Positions 33,956 to 45,274 of a stretch of 64,000 nucleotides of DNA are shown here, one piece after another. Numbering within the stretch: position 1 is the first letter of the stretch; every line of letters starts with the position of its first letter. The position numbers and the translations under genes were made by a program. The notes beneath the pieces are model-generated. The model did no database searches, was not told the DNA's origin, and saw only the letters and a program-made list of their open reading frames with translations. The DNA is from Hydra vulgaris (lineage: Eukaryota; Cnidaria; Hydrozoa; Anthoathecata; Hydridae). The stretch lies in NCBI RefSeq assembly GCF_038396675.1, contig NC_088921.1:1050501-1114500 (forward strand). The letters run 5' to 3'.

Positions 33956-34080
33956 TATACTTTTTTAAACAAGAAGTTGGTCATGCATAGGCCATTCAAC
34001 ATGGGATCCTAACTACACGGGTTGTCCAAGTATCACTACAAGTGGTCAACAAACTTGTAATGTAAATGTTGCTTCTTTAG
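33895..34080 (+). pseudogene. TSR exon C (type I), one in-frame stop
   Basis: Acceptor AG at 33893-33894, donor GT at 34081. 186 bp, phase 1 at both borders. Reads GTILDWSSWGACSSVCNNL, then TAA at 33966-33968, TRSWSCIG and DPNYTGCPSITTSGQQTCNV. All but the last Cys of the module is present (VASLG replaces VACSG). Same type as the exons at 40596 and 45612. Confidence 0.85.
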
Positions 34081-34162
34081 GTAAAATTTGTTCTTATAAT
34101 GAATTTTATATAAAGTTTGTTAAAATTTAAATTTTCTAAAAATGTTTTTTAATTTAAAACAG

Positions 34163-34336
34163 GCAGTTATGGTGCATGGAGCGCATGGAGTAGTTGCTCT
34201 GAATCTTGTCAGTCTAATCCTGTTGCAACCCCATTTCAAATGCAGACTAGACCATGTCTAGGGGCTACATTAGGAGGTGGTTGTGCTGGGCCTTGGTCTC
34301 AAACTATGGCTTGTAGTAGTGAAGTAGCTTGTCCAG
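34163..34336 (+). CDS. TSR exon D (type II), open
   Basis: A complete 174-bp exon between AG (34161-34162) and GT (34337-34338) with phase-1 borders: GSYGAWSAWSSCSESCQ, NPVATPFQMQTRPCLGAT, GGGCAGPWSQTMACSSEVAC, P. It has WSxW, CSxSC, the basic-strand residue R before PC, and six Cys in the normal order of a thrombospondin type-1 repeat. Such modules are extracellular, disulfide-bonded and often mannosylated on the Trp residues (family knowledge). It lies 268 bp downstream of exon C, the same spacing as the other type I-II pairs. No signal peptide, initiator exon or terminal exon is visible, so the parent protein is unknown. Confidence 0.85.
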
Positions 34337-34484
34337 GTATTTTTTTAACAGAAAGTTTTCTGTTGCTTTGTTTCTCTATATATTTTGGTTCACAGTTGTT
34401 TTGTGCCAATAGTAGTTACAACTATTAATACAATAATAGTTTAATTACTGCTGTAATTTTGGTAGAATTATCTGTATGTGTGTG

Positions 34485-34562
<78 letters not shown>

Positions 34563-34998
34563 GGTGGTCCAAAATTATAAATTGTTGAAATTCATTTCTC
34601 CACAAGGCTGCCTTTGTTCCTAATAATATTTGCAATATTGTAGCCAAATTTGAAGCAAATTTGATAATATTTGGGGGTTGCTATAAATTTTGACTTTTTG
34701 AACACTATGATAATAAATCAAAAAATTTAAGTTTTCACTATTATTTAATATCAAATTTCAAAATTAAAGAAAGTAACAATTTAAATCAGGTAAATATGAA
34801 TGCTTGCAAAGTATCTAATTAATATAGGTCATCTGATCAATTTTCATTAAAGTATTTCAATGTTTCGTAATTTTTAAACAAAAATGTAATATCAAGCAAG
34901 AATATTGTGAATATGTTGGAAAATGTATGTTTATTAATCAACAATTTTGTCATTTTTCGCCAACATGGCGAAAAATGACAAAATTGTATAAGATGTTC
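34337..34998. other. Intron-like spacer with (TA)n and a 22-bp-stem hairpin
   Basis: TA run at 34491-34559. At 34941-34987 ACAATTTTGTCATTTTTCGC-CA is exactly mirrored around ACA, a 22-bp-stem hairpin close to the visible start of the giant inverted repeat. No gene. Confidence 0.7.
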
Positions 34999-35915
34999 TT
35001 AAAAGAACCAAAGGTGTCGAGAAAATGCAGTAAAAGCTGCAACGGCGATTGTGCCGTTTGGATACTTTTGGAACTGTTTCAGCATTTGAGCATCATTAAA
35101 CGGAGCATTTGCAGCCAGGGGAGCTTCTTGCCAAAAACGTCCATAAATTAATGCCACAAACAATGCAAGCTCTACTAGATCTTTTTTCTCTTGAACAGTC
35201 AGCGTAAAGTCTGTCCAAAGCTCTAGCAACTTCTAGGCTTGACACAATACTTTTCAGACGATTTGGCTTTGGTGTAGAAGAAATAGATTGCAATGCAGAA
35301 GACAGAATCTCAAAACTCTGGTCATCATTGCTGTTTCGACTGTCTTCTGAACTGCTGATGTTGGCTGTGACAGGACCACTAGAGTGTTGCTGTTTTGATA
35401 ACCTTGCATCAAATGCTTGATCTCGAGCTCTCTTTCTGGCTTCCTTTGCCAGTAGGTTCATATGAACTCCGACCATGCTGAAGCTGGTAACATCTTCTCG
35501 CTGCATTGCAAGAAATTGCCTATCTTCAGCAATGGTTATTGTCTCCATTGCGGTTTTAGTTGCCAAGTCAAAAAGCTCATAAAGTGTGTCCTTGAACATC
35601 TGTTTTTTAATTCTACAACTTTCTAGGTCTGTAGCTCGATTCTTTTTTAGAAGCTGATAGGAATCGTATAATTTCCGAAGTTTTCTTTCTCCAGAATCAA
35701 TTCTTTGTGTTGGGATTCTTACCTTATTCCACACAACAATCAGCTCTTGAATAGTATGATGAATGCTCTCCTTTATTGTGAGATGCTCTTCCAGATGATG
35801 AAAGAGGAGACAATGGAGGACATCTCATTTTGTTGCCAATCTTGATGATGAGAGCTGCTTAGATGCCTTCCCAATGAGCCATACCTTTGCAGAGCTTCTT
35901 GTAGTAACTGCCATA
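34999..35915 (-). pseudogene. Uncharacterised transposon-type protein, left-arm copy
   Basis: The first ATG on the minus strand is at 35915 (MAVTTRSSAKVWLIGKASKQ). After a stop and frame change it reads HLEEHLTIKESIHHTIQELI, VWNKVRIPTQRIDSGERKLR, KLYDSYQLLKKNRATDLESC, LYELFDLATKTAMETITIAE and DRQFLAMQRED. A second frameshift near 35230 leads to a C-terminal LYADC or ELWTDFTLTVQEKKDLVELA frame. The pattern 'KES...ELL-FW-KA-IPT... KL-LY--W--L-KNK... LFD-A... I-ED--FL--QR' recalls a family of uncharacterised multicopy proteins in aphids and hydrozoans. No catalytic motif is recognised. The right-arm copy starts at 63252. Confidence 0.6.
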
Positions 35916-36364
35916 AGTGGTGATGAATCAGTTGATATAAGAATAATAAGTATAAGAAAATAAATTATTTGTTACCAGAAACAAAAAAATAATCATTATA
36001 AATTGTTTATTGAAATACTGCAGGCATGTGCCTATTACAAATTGGGCACCAAATTATAGACAACAAAAAAATTTTAGATATATAAGTGAATTTATATAGC
36101 ATCTGCTTTTCAGCAAGCATTAATTTATTTACCAGTGTTGAGATAGATGTTCAGTTACACCAAATTATAAAATTGAGTATTGTCAAACAAATGATGAAAT
36201 CATAACGACCTCTAAAACTGTTCAGATTGGTCCAATTTTTTGTATGGTTATTCTCTAAACAAAGTTGAACAAAATTAGGCTTGTGGAGAGAATGTAGACA
36301 TATTTTGAATGTGTGTGTGTATATATACATATATGATTTGTAAGGCGCACAAAAAGATTTCTAA

Positions 36365-36422
<58 letters not shown>

Positions 36423-36523
36423 TTGTAGGGTAAATTAATAATAATAAAGTTATGATTTGTATGATTTGTACACAGTATCGGTAACTAAAACTTTGCAAAG
36501 AAAAAAAAAGTGCAACCTAAAAC
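35916..36523. other. Gene-free, with (TA)n at 36369-36420
   Basis: The TA tract is bounded on both sides by ATGATTTGTA/TAAATCATATA-like inverted sequence. The right-arm counterpart has a much shorter TA tract (~62783-62796). Confidence 0.6.
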
Positions 36524-37159
36524 TGTAAAAATTATTTTTTGTCATAATAGTTTAAAAAATGCACGATTTATTTTAATGTAAATATTTTATTAATAAGATA
36601 TTTTGTTTATTGTTAATTTAAATTTTGGTTATTGTTAACGTAAAGTTTTAATGACGTTTGTTTAATTTATGAAAATAAATTATGATCACGAATATGTTAT
36701 CGGTAACTGATAAATAACAAAAAAAAACTCTTTATTGTTAAAAAACATTATTAAAAAGAGTTCACAAATTAAATAAGAAAAAATTTATTAACAGTTAATA
36801 AAATAATCAAAAACCAACTGTAAAATCATAAGAAAATAAACAAACATTATTTTACGTTTCATGAAAAGAATATTTTTTTCAAAATAAAATTTAGTTCATA
36901 TTTGAAAAAAATAATAAAAATGATTTATTAAATAAGAACTTAGATTTTATTTGTAACTTTTGTTCTAGTGAGAAAAAAACTAACTGTTTGTATGATTTTT
37001 AATGCGTTAATAAAATAACTTTAATTACAAAGCGGTACTTGAAAAGACGCTAGTGACGCAATATAACTTCTAACGATGCAAAATATATTTGCTGAGTTGA
37101 GTTACTTAGAAATGTGTTACGCGTTTTCGCTACGCAGCGAAATCTTGTAGCAAGGCCTG
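36524..37159. mobile_element. Truncated hAT-like element, left-arm copy 1
   Basis: It matches 47556-48175 almost base for base (TGACGTTTGTTTAATTTATG, AACGCGTTAATAAAATAACT-type stretches) and ends with the same terminus CGCAGCGAAATCTTGTAGCA-AGGCCTG at 37159. The other terminus (CAGGCCTTGTTAAGAAGC in the full copy) is missing. Non-coding. Confidence 0.85.
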
Positions 37160-37827
<668 letters not shown>

Positions 37828-37991
37828 GTGTATTTATGGGTTTGTCAACATAGCGTGTTCAGCTTCTTGTCAACTGGTTTATACTGTGCCAACACAAACC
37901 AGTACTCGTACCTGTTCATGAGCTTCCTTAGGTGTTAATTGTAACAGCCAAGCTTTAACTCAAACTGAAAACTGTAATGTTCTTTTTCCAG
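37828..37991 (+). pseudogene. TSR exon E (type IV-like), frameshift and TGA
   Basis: Acceptor AG 37826-37827, donor GT 37992-37993. After a frame change near the 5' end it reads ACSASCQLVYTVPTQTSTRT and CS, then TGA (37919-37921), then ASLGVNCNSQALTQTENCNV. The right-arm copy (61676-61839) has GGA instead of TGA at this codon, so the nonsense change is specific to this arm. Confidence 0.8.
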
Positions 37992-39713
37992 GTTATATTT
38001 TAACAGTTTTTTCATTATTTGCTATGCTTTGTTTATTGTCTAAAATAAAAAAATATTTACAAATAGTTAAATACAATATAACGACTTGAATAAGGACTTT
38101 CTTTAAACAAAAAAATAAAGGCAAAAAAAAACATTTTGAATCAGTTTGGATTCAGTTCAATATTTTCACATATAAGATAAACTATATATTTTAGATGTTG
38201 GAGTCAAGATTGAGATCAGGATGTAGTCAGGGTCAAACCCAACTACATCCTGATAACACCAGTGTGTATACTTTTAAAAATGTTTCATTTTAAAGAATTC
38301 GGTTTGAACTTAGCAATGTGTACAAAAGATTACAACTTGTACAAAAAGTTCAAACACTTTTTTTTTTAATGTGTATAAATCTTTTAAGAAATGATAACCA
38401 AATAAATTACTGTCTCAGTGAAAACCAATCGGCAATTCATTAACATGCATAAAATGAAAATGAGCAATTGACAAATTGACTGAGGCTTGAATATTTCATC
38501 ATTTAATGTAGAAATTACTTATCTACTGGTAGTGTCAATAATATATCTCTTATTGGGCGTCCAAAAAAATAGTCAGCACAAATGTAAACATGCTTTATGA
38601 GCTAACCAGATGCAACCCAAAAGCAAGATTATAAGCTTTAAGTTTAGAAGTCGATAGATCGCGTGTGGAGGTATAGTTGTATGACAATAAATAAATTATT
38701 GTGCAAGAAAGAATTGTATCATGATTACAATACAATTGGAAATTTTGATCATTCAAATTAGTATTTAAAATGGGACATATTATGTCGGATTTATTAATGA
38801 CTAACTAAAATTTAAAACTGATAGGAGACCACCAAAATAATGTTGGACTAGAACTCTATGTTTTAAATTTCTTTCATGCCATAAGAAAGCGTTTAGCATT
38901 AACCAATCGCCCAAAACAAAAAAAAGTATGGTGTAAAAAGCGTTTCAGTGCAACAATTTTTAGTTATTCAGTTGAATAAAAATATGGCAATACTTCATGT
39001 CACATTTAATCGAACTTTTCCCTGAAAGTAATATTCAACTCATGCCTTCACTAGCACTATCTGGCTTAAACCTGATCAAAAAGTTTTAAAGCTGGATGGA
39101 TTATTAACTAACAAAAAAGCATATACTAGTCACGAAATCTGACTAAACTCTGGCTTAAAATACTAACCATGATGATTTAAAACCTTAATGAATTAATGCT
39201 AAGGTGATTACAACATGTATCAAAAATAACGGGGTCATATCCCGTCTTAATATGTTTTGATTATAAAAAGTTTGTAGGTGCATTTAAACTTTATTTACAC
39301 CTTCTTCTCATTAATTCTTTAATTACTTGTGTTTGATATTTCATTTCAACGGTTTAGGGTTTTTTCTTTCAAAGCTGTGTTTTTTTTCTTGATAATTGGC
39401 TTCAAAACAAATGTGGGCCTTGCATCGGGTTATATCGGACCTTGCATCAGGTGTACTCTTTGTACCAGTCTATTCTCACCATAATATACAAAAAAACAAG
39501 TGCTTTTAAACTTTCTGTACACAGTGTATTTCATTAGAAAATGTTACAATAACAATCCCTACATTTATGTCGATACAAATAGTTATAAATATGTTTAACA
39601 ACATAAAACATTATGCTAATTTAATTAAAACATACTAAAACAAATAAGTATTGTATATTTTTACTATGGTTACTATGGTTGCTCTATTAACTATTTTTGA
39701 AATATCAAAATAG
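37992..39713. other. Long intron-like, gene-free stretch
   Basis: Contains a hairpin ATCAGGATGTAGT / ACTACATCCTGAT (38216-38256). A region at 38550-39200 could be a heavily decayed DNA transposon (ACCAATCGCCCAAAAC-like sequence), but no motif is convincing. Confidence 0.5.
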
Positions 39714-39900
39714 GAATATTGAATGGTTGGGGTTCGTGGAGTGCATGTTCTGCCTCCTGTAACACTCAAGTCAATGGTCCATATCAGTATAGAAGCCAAA
39801 CTTGTATTGTGGCTTTTATATGGAATCCAAATTATGTAGGCTGTAATAACGTCAGTTTAAATGATCAACAACTTTGTAATCAAAATGTTCCTTGTTCCAG
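39714..39900 (+). CDS. TSR exon F (type III), open but donor site altered
   Basis: Acceptor AG at 39712-39713. Reads GILNGWGSWSACSASCNTQ, VNGPYQYRSQTC, NPNYVGCNNVSLNDQQLCNQ, NVPCS. Six Cys and WGSW are present, so the module is intact. The 3' border reads TTCCAG-TGAG where the sister exon at 41623 has TTCAG-GTGAG, so a canonical GT donor is missing; the same change is present in the right arm. Probably skipped or read through into a stop at about 39929. Confidence 0.8.
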
Positions 39901-40274
39901 TGAGATATGTTTTATATCTGTATTTTTTTAATATATTTGCAAACATATTCAACTGGTAAGTTTTAATTAGATGAAAAGATGAAAACAGTTTATCTTCAAA
40001 AAAATTAATTTAATTAAAGATAAACTTTCATTTTCACCTTTTGTTGAGAAACTTTCGGAAAATTTTTTAAATTAACATTTTTACCAACTTTTCTCTTCAA
40101 ACAATAGGTTTATATTTTTCTTCAAATAATAAATGTTAAAAGAGAACAAATTTTCAGAAAGTTTTTGTGACCTAAACAGTTTTCAGAATACTTAAAAAAC
40201 TTCTCAGAAAAAAGCCTGTTTGTAGTTAGGTTTGTTATTGCATGCATTTTCTTATATTTTTAGTTACATTTTAG

Positions 40275-40439
40275 GTTTTATTAGTGCATGGGGAGCATGT
40301 TCAGCAAGTTGTCAGTTAAGTTTCACTTTACCTACTCAGACAAGAAATTGTCAATATATTGGTGCTATTTTTAATGGCAGTTGTAATGGTGCAGTGTTCA
40401 CTGATACTCAAAATTGCAATGAGCAAGTTTATTGTCCAG
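40275..40439 (+). CDS. TSR exon G (type IV), open
   Basis: 165 bp between AG (40273-40274) and GT (40440-40441), phase 1 on both sides. Reads GFISAWGACSASCQLSF, TLPTQTRNCQYIGA, FNGSCNGAVFTDTQNCNEQ, VYCP. The Cys pattern is of a shorter TSR, with W-G-A-C instead of WSxWxxC. First exon of a IV-I-II cassette (40275, 40596, 40864). Confidence 0.82.
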
Positions 40440-40595
40440 GTTTGTGTTTAAATTCTGAAAAAGTCAGTTTTTCAACAAAAATCAATATAATGTAAAATTT
40501 TTGAAATAATTTAAAAATAAAAAATTAAGTTTTTTTGGTTTTTATGAAATGCTTTGCATTAAATGGCTTTTTTTAAGAAAATACAATTTAATTGG

Positions 40596-40781
40596 GAACG
40601 ATATCGCATTGGAGTTCCTGGGGTGCATGTTCTTCAGCATGTAACAATCTTGTTACTGTAACTTTTCAAACAAGAAGTTGGTCATGCATTGGGTATTCAG
40701 CATGGGATCCTAACTATAAGGGTTGTCCTGGTATCACAACTAGTAATCAACAAACTTGTCATGTTAATGTTGCTTGTTCAG
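40596..40781 (+). CDS. TSR exon H (type I), open, acceptor AG lost
   Basis: 186 bp. Reads GTISHWSSWGACSSACNNL, VTVTFQTRSWSCIGYSAW, DPNYKGCPGITTSNQQTCHV, NVACS, and is followed by donor GT (40782-40783). The position expected for AG reads GG (AATTGG-GAACG), whereas the homologous exon at 45612 has ATCAG-GAACA. The acceptor is dead in both arms. One residue differs between arms (His here, Asp in 58874-59059). Confidence 0.82.
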
Positions 40782-40863
40782 GTAAGATTTGTTCTTAAAG
40801 TAATATTTTTATATAGATATTTAATATTTTAATTTTCTAAAAAGGTTTCTTAAATTCAAACAG

Positions 40864-41025
40864 GTAGTTATGGTGCGTGAAGTGCATGGAGTAGTTGCTC
40901 TGAATCTTGTCAGTCTAATCCTGCTGCTACTCCAATTCAAACTCAAACTAGACCATGTCTATGGGCTACATTGGGAGGTGATTGCGCTGGGTCTAGTTCT
41001 CAAACTATGGCTTGTAATAGTGGAG
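40864..41025 (+). pseudogene. TSR exon I (type II), stop codon and truncated by insertion
   Basis: Acceptor AG 40862-40863. Reads GSYGA, then TGA (40878-40880, replacing Trp), SAWSSCSESCQSNPAATPIQ, TQTRPCLWATLGGDCAGS, QTMACNSGE, and is cut at 41025 by foreign AT-rich sequence, losing the last Cys and the donor. The same stop and truncation occur in the right arm. Confidence 0.82.
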
Positions 41026-41622
41026 AGTTATTTTGATTGCACGTAATCAAGATTTTAAATCTTGATTACTTTTAATTAAAATAACTTATTTTATGTTTTT
41101 TGAGGTTTTATCAAAATAATAAAATACAAAATAAAGGTATAAATTTAATATAAAATTAATTATATACATTATAATTTTATAAAAATAAAAGTATAAAATA
41201 TAATAACGGTATGGTAGGTCTGTTCCAAACCATTTATATACTTTTTGTTTATAGACTAATTTAAAAGGTTTAAGATCTTGGAGTCAAATGCAACTACATT
41301 TCAAATGCTATTTTGTTTATTTTATTATATTCAAAACAAAATTACATTATTTAATAACAAAAACTTGTTAAATAAAAAAAGAAACCGTTTTTATTCAATT
41401 TTTTCCTTTAACAATTGTTTCGCACATAAAGTAAATTTTATGTTTAAGATCTTGGAGTCAAATGCAACTGCATTTCATGTTATTTAATTATTTTTATTAT
41501 ATTCATTAGTAAATGTTTCAATAACAATTGCTACATTTTTGTTTAGTAATACAAATAATGATAAATATGTTTATATGGTTTCTATAGTTGATATATTAAC
41601 TATTTTTAAAATATCAAAATAG
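41026..41622. mobile_element. Non-coding insertion with fold-back start and internal direct repeats
   Basis: It starts AGTTATTTTGATTGCACG with a near-perfect hairpin (GTAATCAAGATTTTAAATC and mirror, ~41043-41070). TTTAAGATCTTGGAGTCAAA occurs twice (41270 and 41443, period 173). The part at about 41113-41255 is a second copy of the sequence at the dyad centre (49880-50016). No protein. Confidence 0.65.
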
Positions 41623-41808
41623 GAATATTGAGCGGTTGGGGTTCTTGGAATGCCTGTTCTGTCTCCTGTAACACTCAAGTCAATGGTCCATATCAGTATA
41701 GAAGTCAAACTTGTACTGGCGCTTCTATATGGAATCCAAATTATGTAGGCTGTAATAATGTCAGTTTAAATGATCAACAACTTTGTAATCAAAATCTTCC
41801 TTGTTCAG
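41623..41808 (+). CDS. TSR exon J (type III), intact
   Basis: 186 bp between AG (41621-41622) and GT (41809-41810), phase 1 both sides. Reads GILSGWGSWNACSVSCNTQ, VNGPYQYRSQTC, NPNYVGCNNVSLNDQQLCNQ, NLPCS. A complete six-Cys TSR with both splice sites. Its protein sequence is identical to the right-arm copy. It is very like exon F, so the two arose by duplication. Confidence 0.87.
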
Positions 41809-41978
41809 GTGAGATATGTTATTTTTATATATATTTGCAAACATGTTTAACTGTTTTCCAAGACAGTATCAGAATAAGTTTTAATTATCAATGCTATTTT
41901 GCAAAAAATATAAATATATATCCACAGGGAAAAATAAATTTATTTATAGCTATTGCAAATAAATTTTTTTAACAATAG

Positions 41979-42152
41979 GTAATTATGGTGCATGGAGTAC
42001 ATGAGGAGCTTGCTCAGAAAGTTGTCAGTTGAATCCTAATGTTTCTCCATTTCAAACTCAGACTTGGCAATGTCTTGGTGCTACATTGAATAGTGGTTGT
42101 CCTGGAACAAGCTTTCAAACTCAAATCTGCAATACTGGAATATCTTGTCAAG
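41979..42152 (+). pseudogene. TSR exon K (type II), one nonsense codon
   Basis: 174 bp between AG (41977-41978) and GT (42153-42154). Reads GNYGAWST, then TGA (42002-42004, replacing Trp of WSxW), GACSESCQLNPNVSPFQT, QTWQCLGATLNSGCPGTSF, QTQICNTGISCQ. Identical in the right arm, including the stop. Confidence 0.85.
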
Positions 42153-43182
42153 GTGATTTTTTTTATATAATTATAAAAACAAAATTAAATTGCTTTTTAA
42201 TCACTTATTAACATGTTATAAATTTTTAAATTTATTTCTTATTACTAATTTCTATTTAAATTACTAAATTACTAATTAAATATACTTAAAAAAAATAGTT
42301 GTACATAGGTAACCTTGATTCTCTATAAGTTCTTTTATATTCTCAAATAAATGGGCTGCTGGCTGTGCACGGGTACCCTGAAGGTGACTTAAGGCTTTAT
42401 ATCATATCCCATAAATTATTATTTTTGATTTTGAAAGTAGTCCATTTTTACATTGCAAAACTGTCAACATTTAAAATCTATTATGGTAGCTTTTCGAGAA
42501 AACTTAGTTACAATACTTGTTTAATCTAGAGATTATTACCCCTCTGACTCACACAAAGACCCCTGAGAGTGGATCAATTGACAATATATAATTTGTTTGG
42601 TTATTTGTGCTATTGTATTGCCACTTTGTGGATCGGATTTAGAAATAATTTCTGAAAACAACTTGGGTTTTCTAGTTTGAATATAGACTAATTCATAATG
42701 TTTCAAAAGTTAGTTTCTTTATTGAGGAGGATAAAATAAATTTACAGGAATAGGGTGGCTTTATAGAATGATTTTTGAATTTGGGATAAATAATTCAAAG
42801 TAAAATAGTTTTTATTTAAAAAAGAAATATTTACTAATACATAAATACTACATTTGACTAAAGTTATAAAGTATATATATGTACATATATATTTTGTTTT
42901 TATGTATTCCTTTAACTATAAATGCCTTGTGTTGTACATGCAGACAATTCTTTGCAAAACTTCATTGAAATTAGCGTTGTGTTGTCTTACCTTTCATATT
43001 TCCCAAAATTGTTTGAAGTCTTGATGAACTGATCCCAATGATTGCTCAGTCCAATACCCTAAATCTTTGGAAATATTGAAGATTAATACTTTTACATGTA
43101 AAAATCTAAAATGTTTTTAAATACACACTTTCCTCCTTTCATTATAATAAACTCTTTCACATGAGGCTCCACTATATGAACT

Positions 43183-44493
43183 TTAAGAGTAATGTTTGTA
43201 CCCGGATCTCTTAAACTTTGTGAAACTTTGTACCAAGATCTCTGAAACTTTGTGTCTTTTAATATATTCAGAGTAGTTTGGATTTAATGTTTTCCTGAAA
43301 CACCCATGTACAACATCACTTATATCTGTCAAAGCTTTCATATACTTTCCACCAACAATATTGTGCTCATTCAAATAGATTTAAAAAAGATCAAGTTTCT
43401 TAGAAACTTGTTGGATCCATTTCCTTCTAGCCTGTGTTTATCTTGATAATGTACTCTGGCAAGATTAATTGTTGACATAATGAAATCCTTGATTAGTGCT
43501 CTCAAACAATTTTTTTCAATTAGTTTGAGAAGTTTGTCTACTATATCTAGCAAAATATGTAAGTCTGGTATATTGACAATTGATAAGATCTTCATTGTTA
43601 CATTTCCAGTCAATAACGGAGGATTAACTACGTTACTAAATACTTAGTCAAGGTTCATGTTTCAAACAAGTTTCGTCAAGGTTCATGTTTCAAACAAGTT
43701 GAGCACGGTACTACCAGGAACGTGGTGGGAATCGAACTCAGAACCTCTCGCTTATGAAGCAAGCGCTCTATCACTACACCACTACCGCATTAGTTACAGG
43801 TGAGGTAGATTGTACAATGGAGTTGTGGAGGAGTTGCCATTTTAGTACCGTTTGTACGCCCAGGTGAGGTAGATTGTACAATATGCGCCAAGTTCTTTTG
43901 CTTAGCTAAATTTGTGCAAGGATGTTTAATACCTTTTCCTATAAGTTGAAAACAACTTTTGCAAAGAACAAAGTTTTCATTGGTTTCAGAAATATTCACA
44001 TTATTTTGAATGTGATCTATATCTTTATTAGTTTCACATAAAACCATTGGTGGAGGAGTTGCCATTTTAGTACCGTTTGTACGCCCATTAACACAAATAA
44101 AACATTCACATTTCCCACCTCGAATAACTCTAGTATTAAGACCTAAAAGTAACAAGAAATTAGTTTTTTAAATACAAACGTAATATTGTTTATAAGCAAA
44201 ATAATAATAATGGAAAAATTAGCTAGTTTTTATTGGCTTATTTTTTATTAGAAAAAACATACCTTCGTACTTAGGTCGATGACAGTGATTAAAAAGCTTT
44301 TTGAATCTGCTTTTTGTAAACTCACTAGGTTTTTTTTACAATTTGAACATAACATTTTAGGCAGATCAGGGTTTTCAACAGAGAAGTTTTTCCAAAAAAA
44401 TCTCTTGATAAGATTTTCATAACTTTTTCCTTGTTGTGGGCATGAATTACTGCATTTAGTTTGACTGCATCTTAAATCATTGCCTTTTTTCAA
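43183..44493 (-). pseudogene. Cys-rich, RAG1-N-terminus-like protein plus uncharacterised C-terminal domain (broken)
   Basis: Minus-strand order: KGNDLRCSQTKCSNSC (44490-44440), FWKNFSVENPDLPKMLCSNC, and after a frame shift RFKKLFNHCHRPKYEG with a GT donor (~44258); an AG acceptor near 44143; then LNTRVIRGGKCECFICVNG; VLCKSCFQLIGKGIKHPC (~43920-43970); and downstream (43613-43183) NIPDLHILLDIVDKLLKLIE, STINLARVHYQDKHRLEGN, NEHNIVGGKYMKAL and CFRKTLNPNYSEYIK. Paired Cys (CxxC, CxC-xxC) suggest zinc binding. The spacing LC-x2-C ... C-x-C-x2-C loosely resembles the RAG1 N-terminal region (weak inference). The C-terminal part has no domain I know. Frameshifts, an internal duplication and the SINE break it. 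Confidence 0.55.
43721..43788 (-). mobile_element. tRNA-like SINE head (left arm)
   Basis: On the minus strand, GCGGTAGTGGTGTAGTGATA (A-box region), a CTTGC-TTCATAA-GCGAG anticodon-like hairpin, and a good B box GAGTTCGATTCCC. The acceptor stem does not pair properly, and flanking repeats (AAGGTTCATGTTTCAAACAA occurs twice, ~43650 and ~43679) point to a SINE insertion. Confidence 0.7.
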
Positions 44494-44950
44494 ACATCAT
44501 ATACAAAATCATTTTAAAAACTCGTTATGATCTTTAGCAAAGTATGGCATTTCTTTTCTTTTCTTGAGAAATAATTTTTATATTTTCAAATTAATTACTT
44601 ACTTTAAATTAATTACTGCATATTTCAAATTGAAATACACAGTAATTTTATTATTATACTCGCTGTTATTACTAAAGCCTTTATTATTATTCAATTCTTT
44701 TATTAACAGCAAATATAAGCCTATCGGAAACTAATAAATATTATTATCACTAATGGCGTGGTTGCAATTACAGAAAGTAAACAATTATAATGACCGATGG
44801 AAAAATATTATTTTAATATTAAAACATTGTTATTTATAAAACTAAGTTTTCTTGAAAAGCTACCATTAAAGGATTTAAATGTTGATAGTTTTGAAATGTA
44901 CTAATGGACTACTTTCAAAATCAAAAAAAAAAATTAATGGGATACCCGTG

Positions 44951-45274
44951 AGTGGACTCTTTTTCAACAAATGGAGAAAATGATAGTTTATCTTTAAAAA
45001 AATTAATTTAATTTAAGATAAACTATCATTTTCACCACTTCTTGAGAAACTTTCGGGAAATTTTTTAAATTAAAATTTTTACCAGCTTTTCTCTAGAAAC
45101 AATAGGTTTATATTTTTCTGTTTAAATTCTGTTTTATTTTTTATGTTTAAAGAGTACAAATTTTTAGAAAGTTTCCGTGACCTAAACAGTTTTCGGAATA
45201 GTTAAATGACTTCTCAGAAAAAAGCCTGTTTGTAGTTAGGTTTGTTACTGCATGCCTTACTTGTTTAATTTTAG
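44951..45274. other. Intron sequence homologous to that before exon G
   Basis: 44980-45270 matches 39985-40270 (AAAAAAATTAATTTAATT, CGTGACCTAAACAGTTTTC-type stretches, TCTCAGAAAAAAGCCTGTTT), showing that intron and exon were duplicated together. It contains the hairpin GATAGTTTATCTTT / AGATAAACTATC. Confidence 0.8.

Larger units (their letters stand above)
42368..44950 (-). mobile_element. 2.6-kb DNA element with CACGGGTA-type inverted termini
   Basis: The left end CACGGGTACC (42368) and right end (reverse complement CACGGGTATCCC, ending 44950) are followed inward by a shared stretch: TTTTTGATTTTGAAAGTAGT-CCATT, ACATT-CAAAACT-TCAACATT, ATGGTAGCTTTTC-AGAAAAC. Thus there are imperfect inverted repeats of about 150 bp, though large length differences exist near the left tip. 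No matching short target duplication is evident. It encodes one Cys-rich protein on the minus strand and has taken up a tRNA-derived SINE. Mirror copy at 54730-57284. Confidence 0.7.

Noticed and set aside
38550-39200. Possible Tc1/mariner relic between TSR exons E and F
   Set aside because: Some words looked transposase-like in one frame, but no DDE motif, HTH or TIR could be supported.
43721-43788. Functional tRNA gene with CAT anticodon-like loop
   Set aside because: The acceptor stem does not close, and it is embedded in repeated flanks like a SINE head; same for the mirrored copy.
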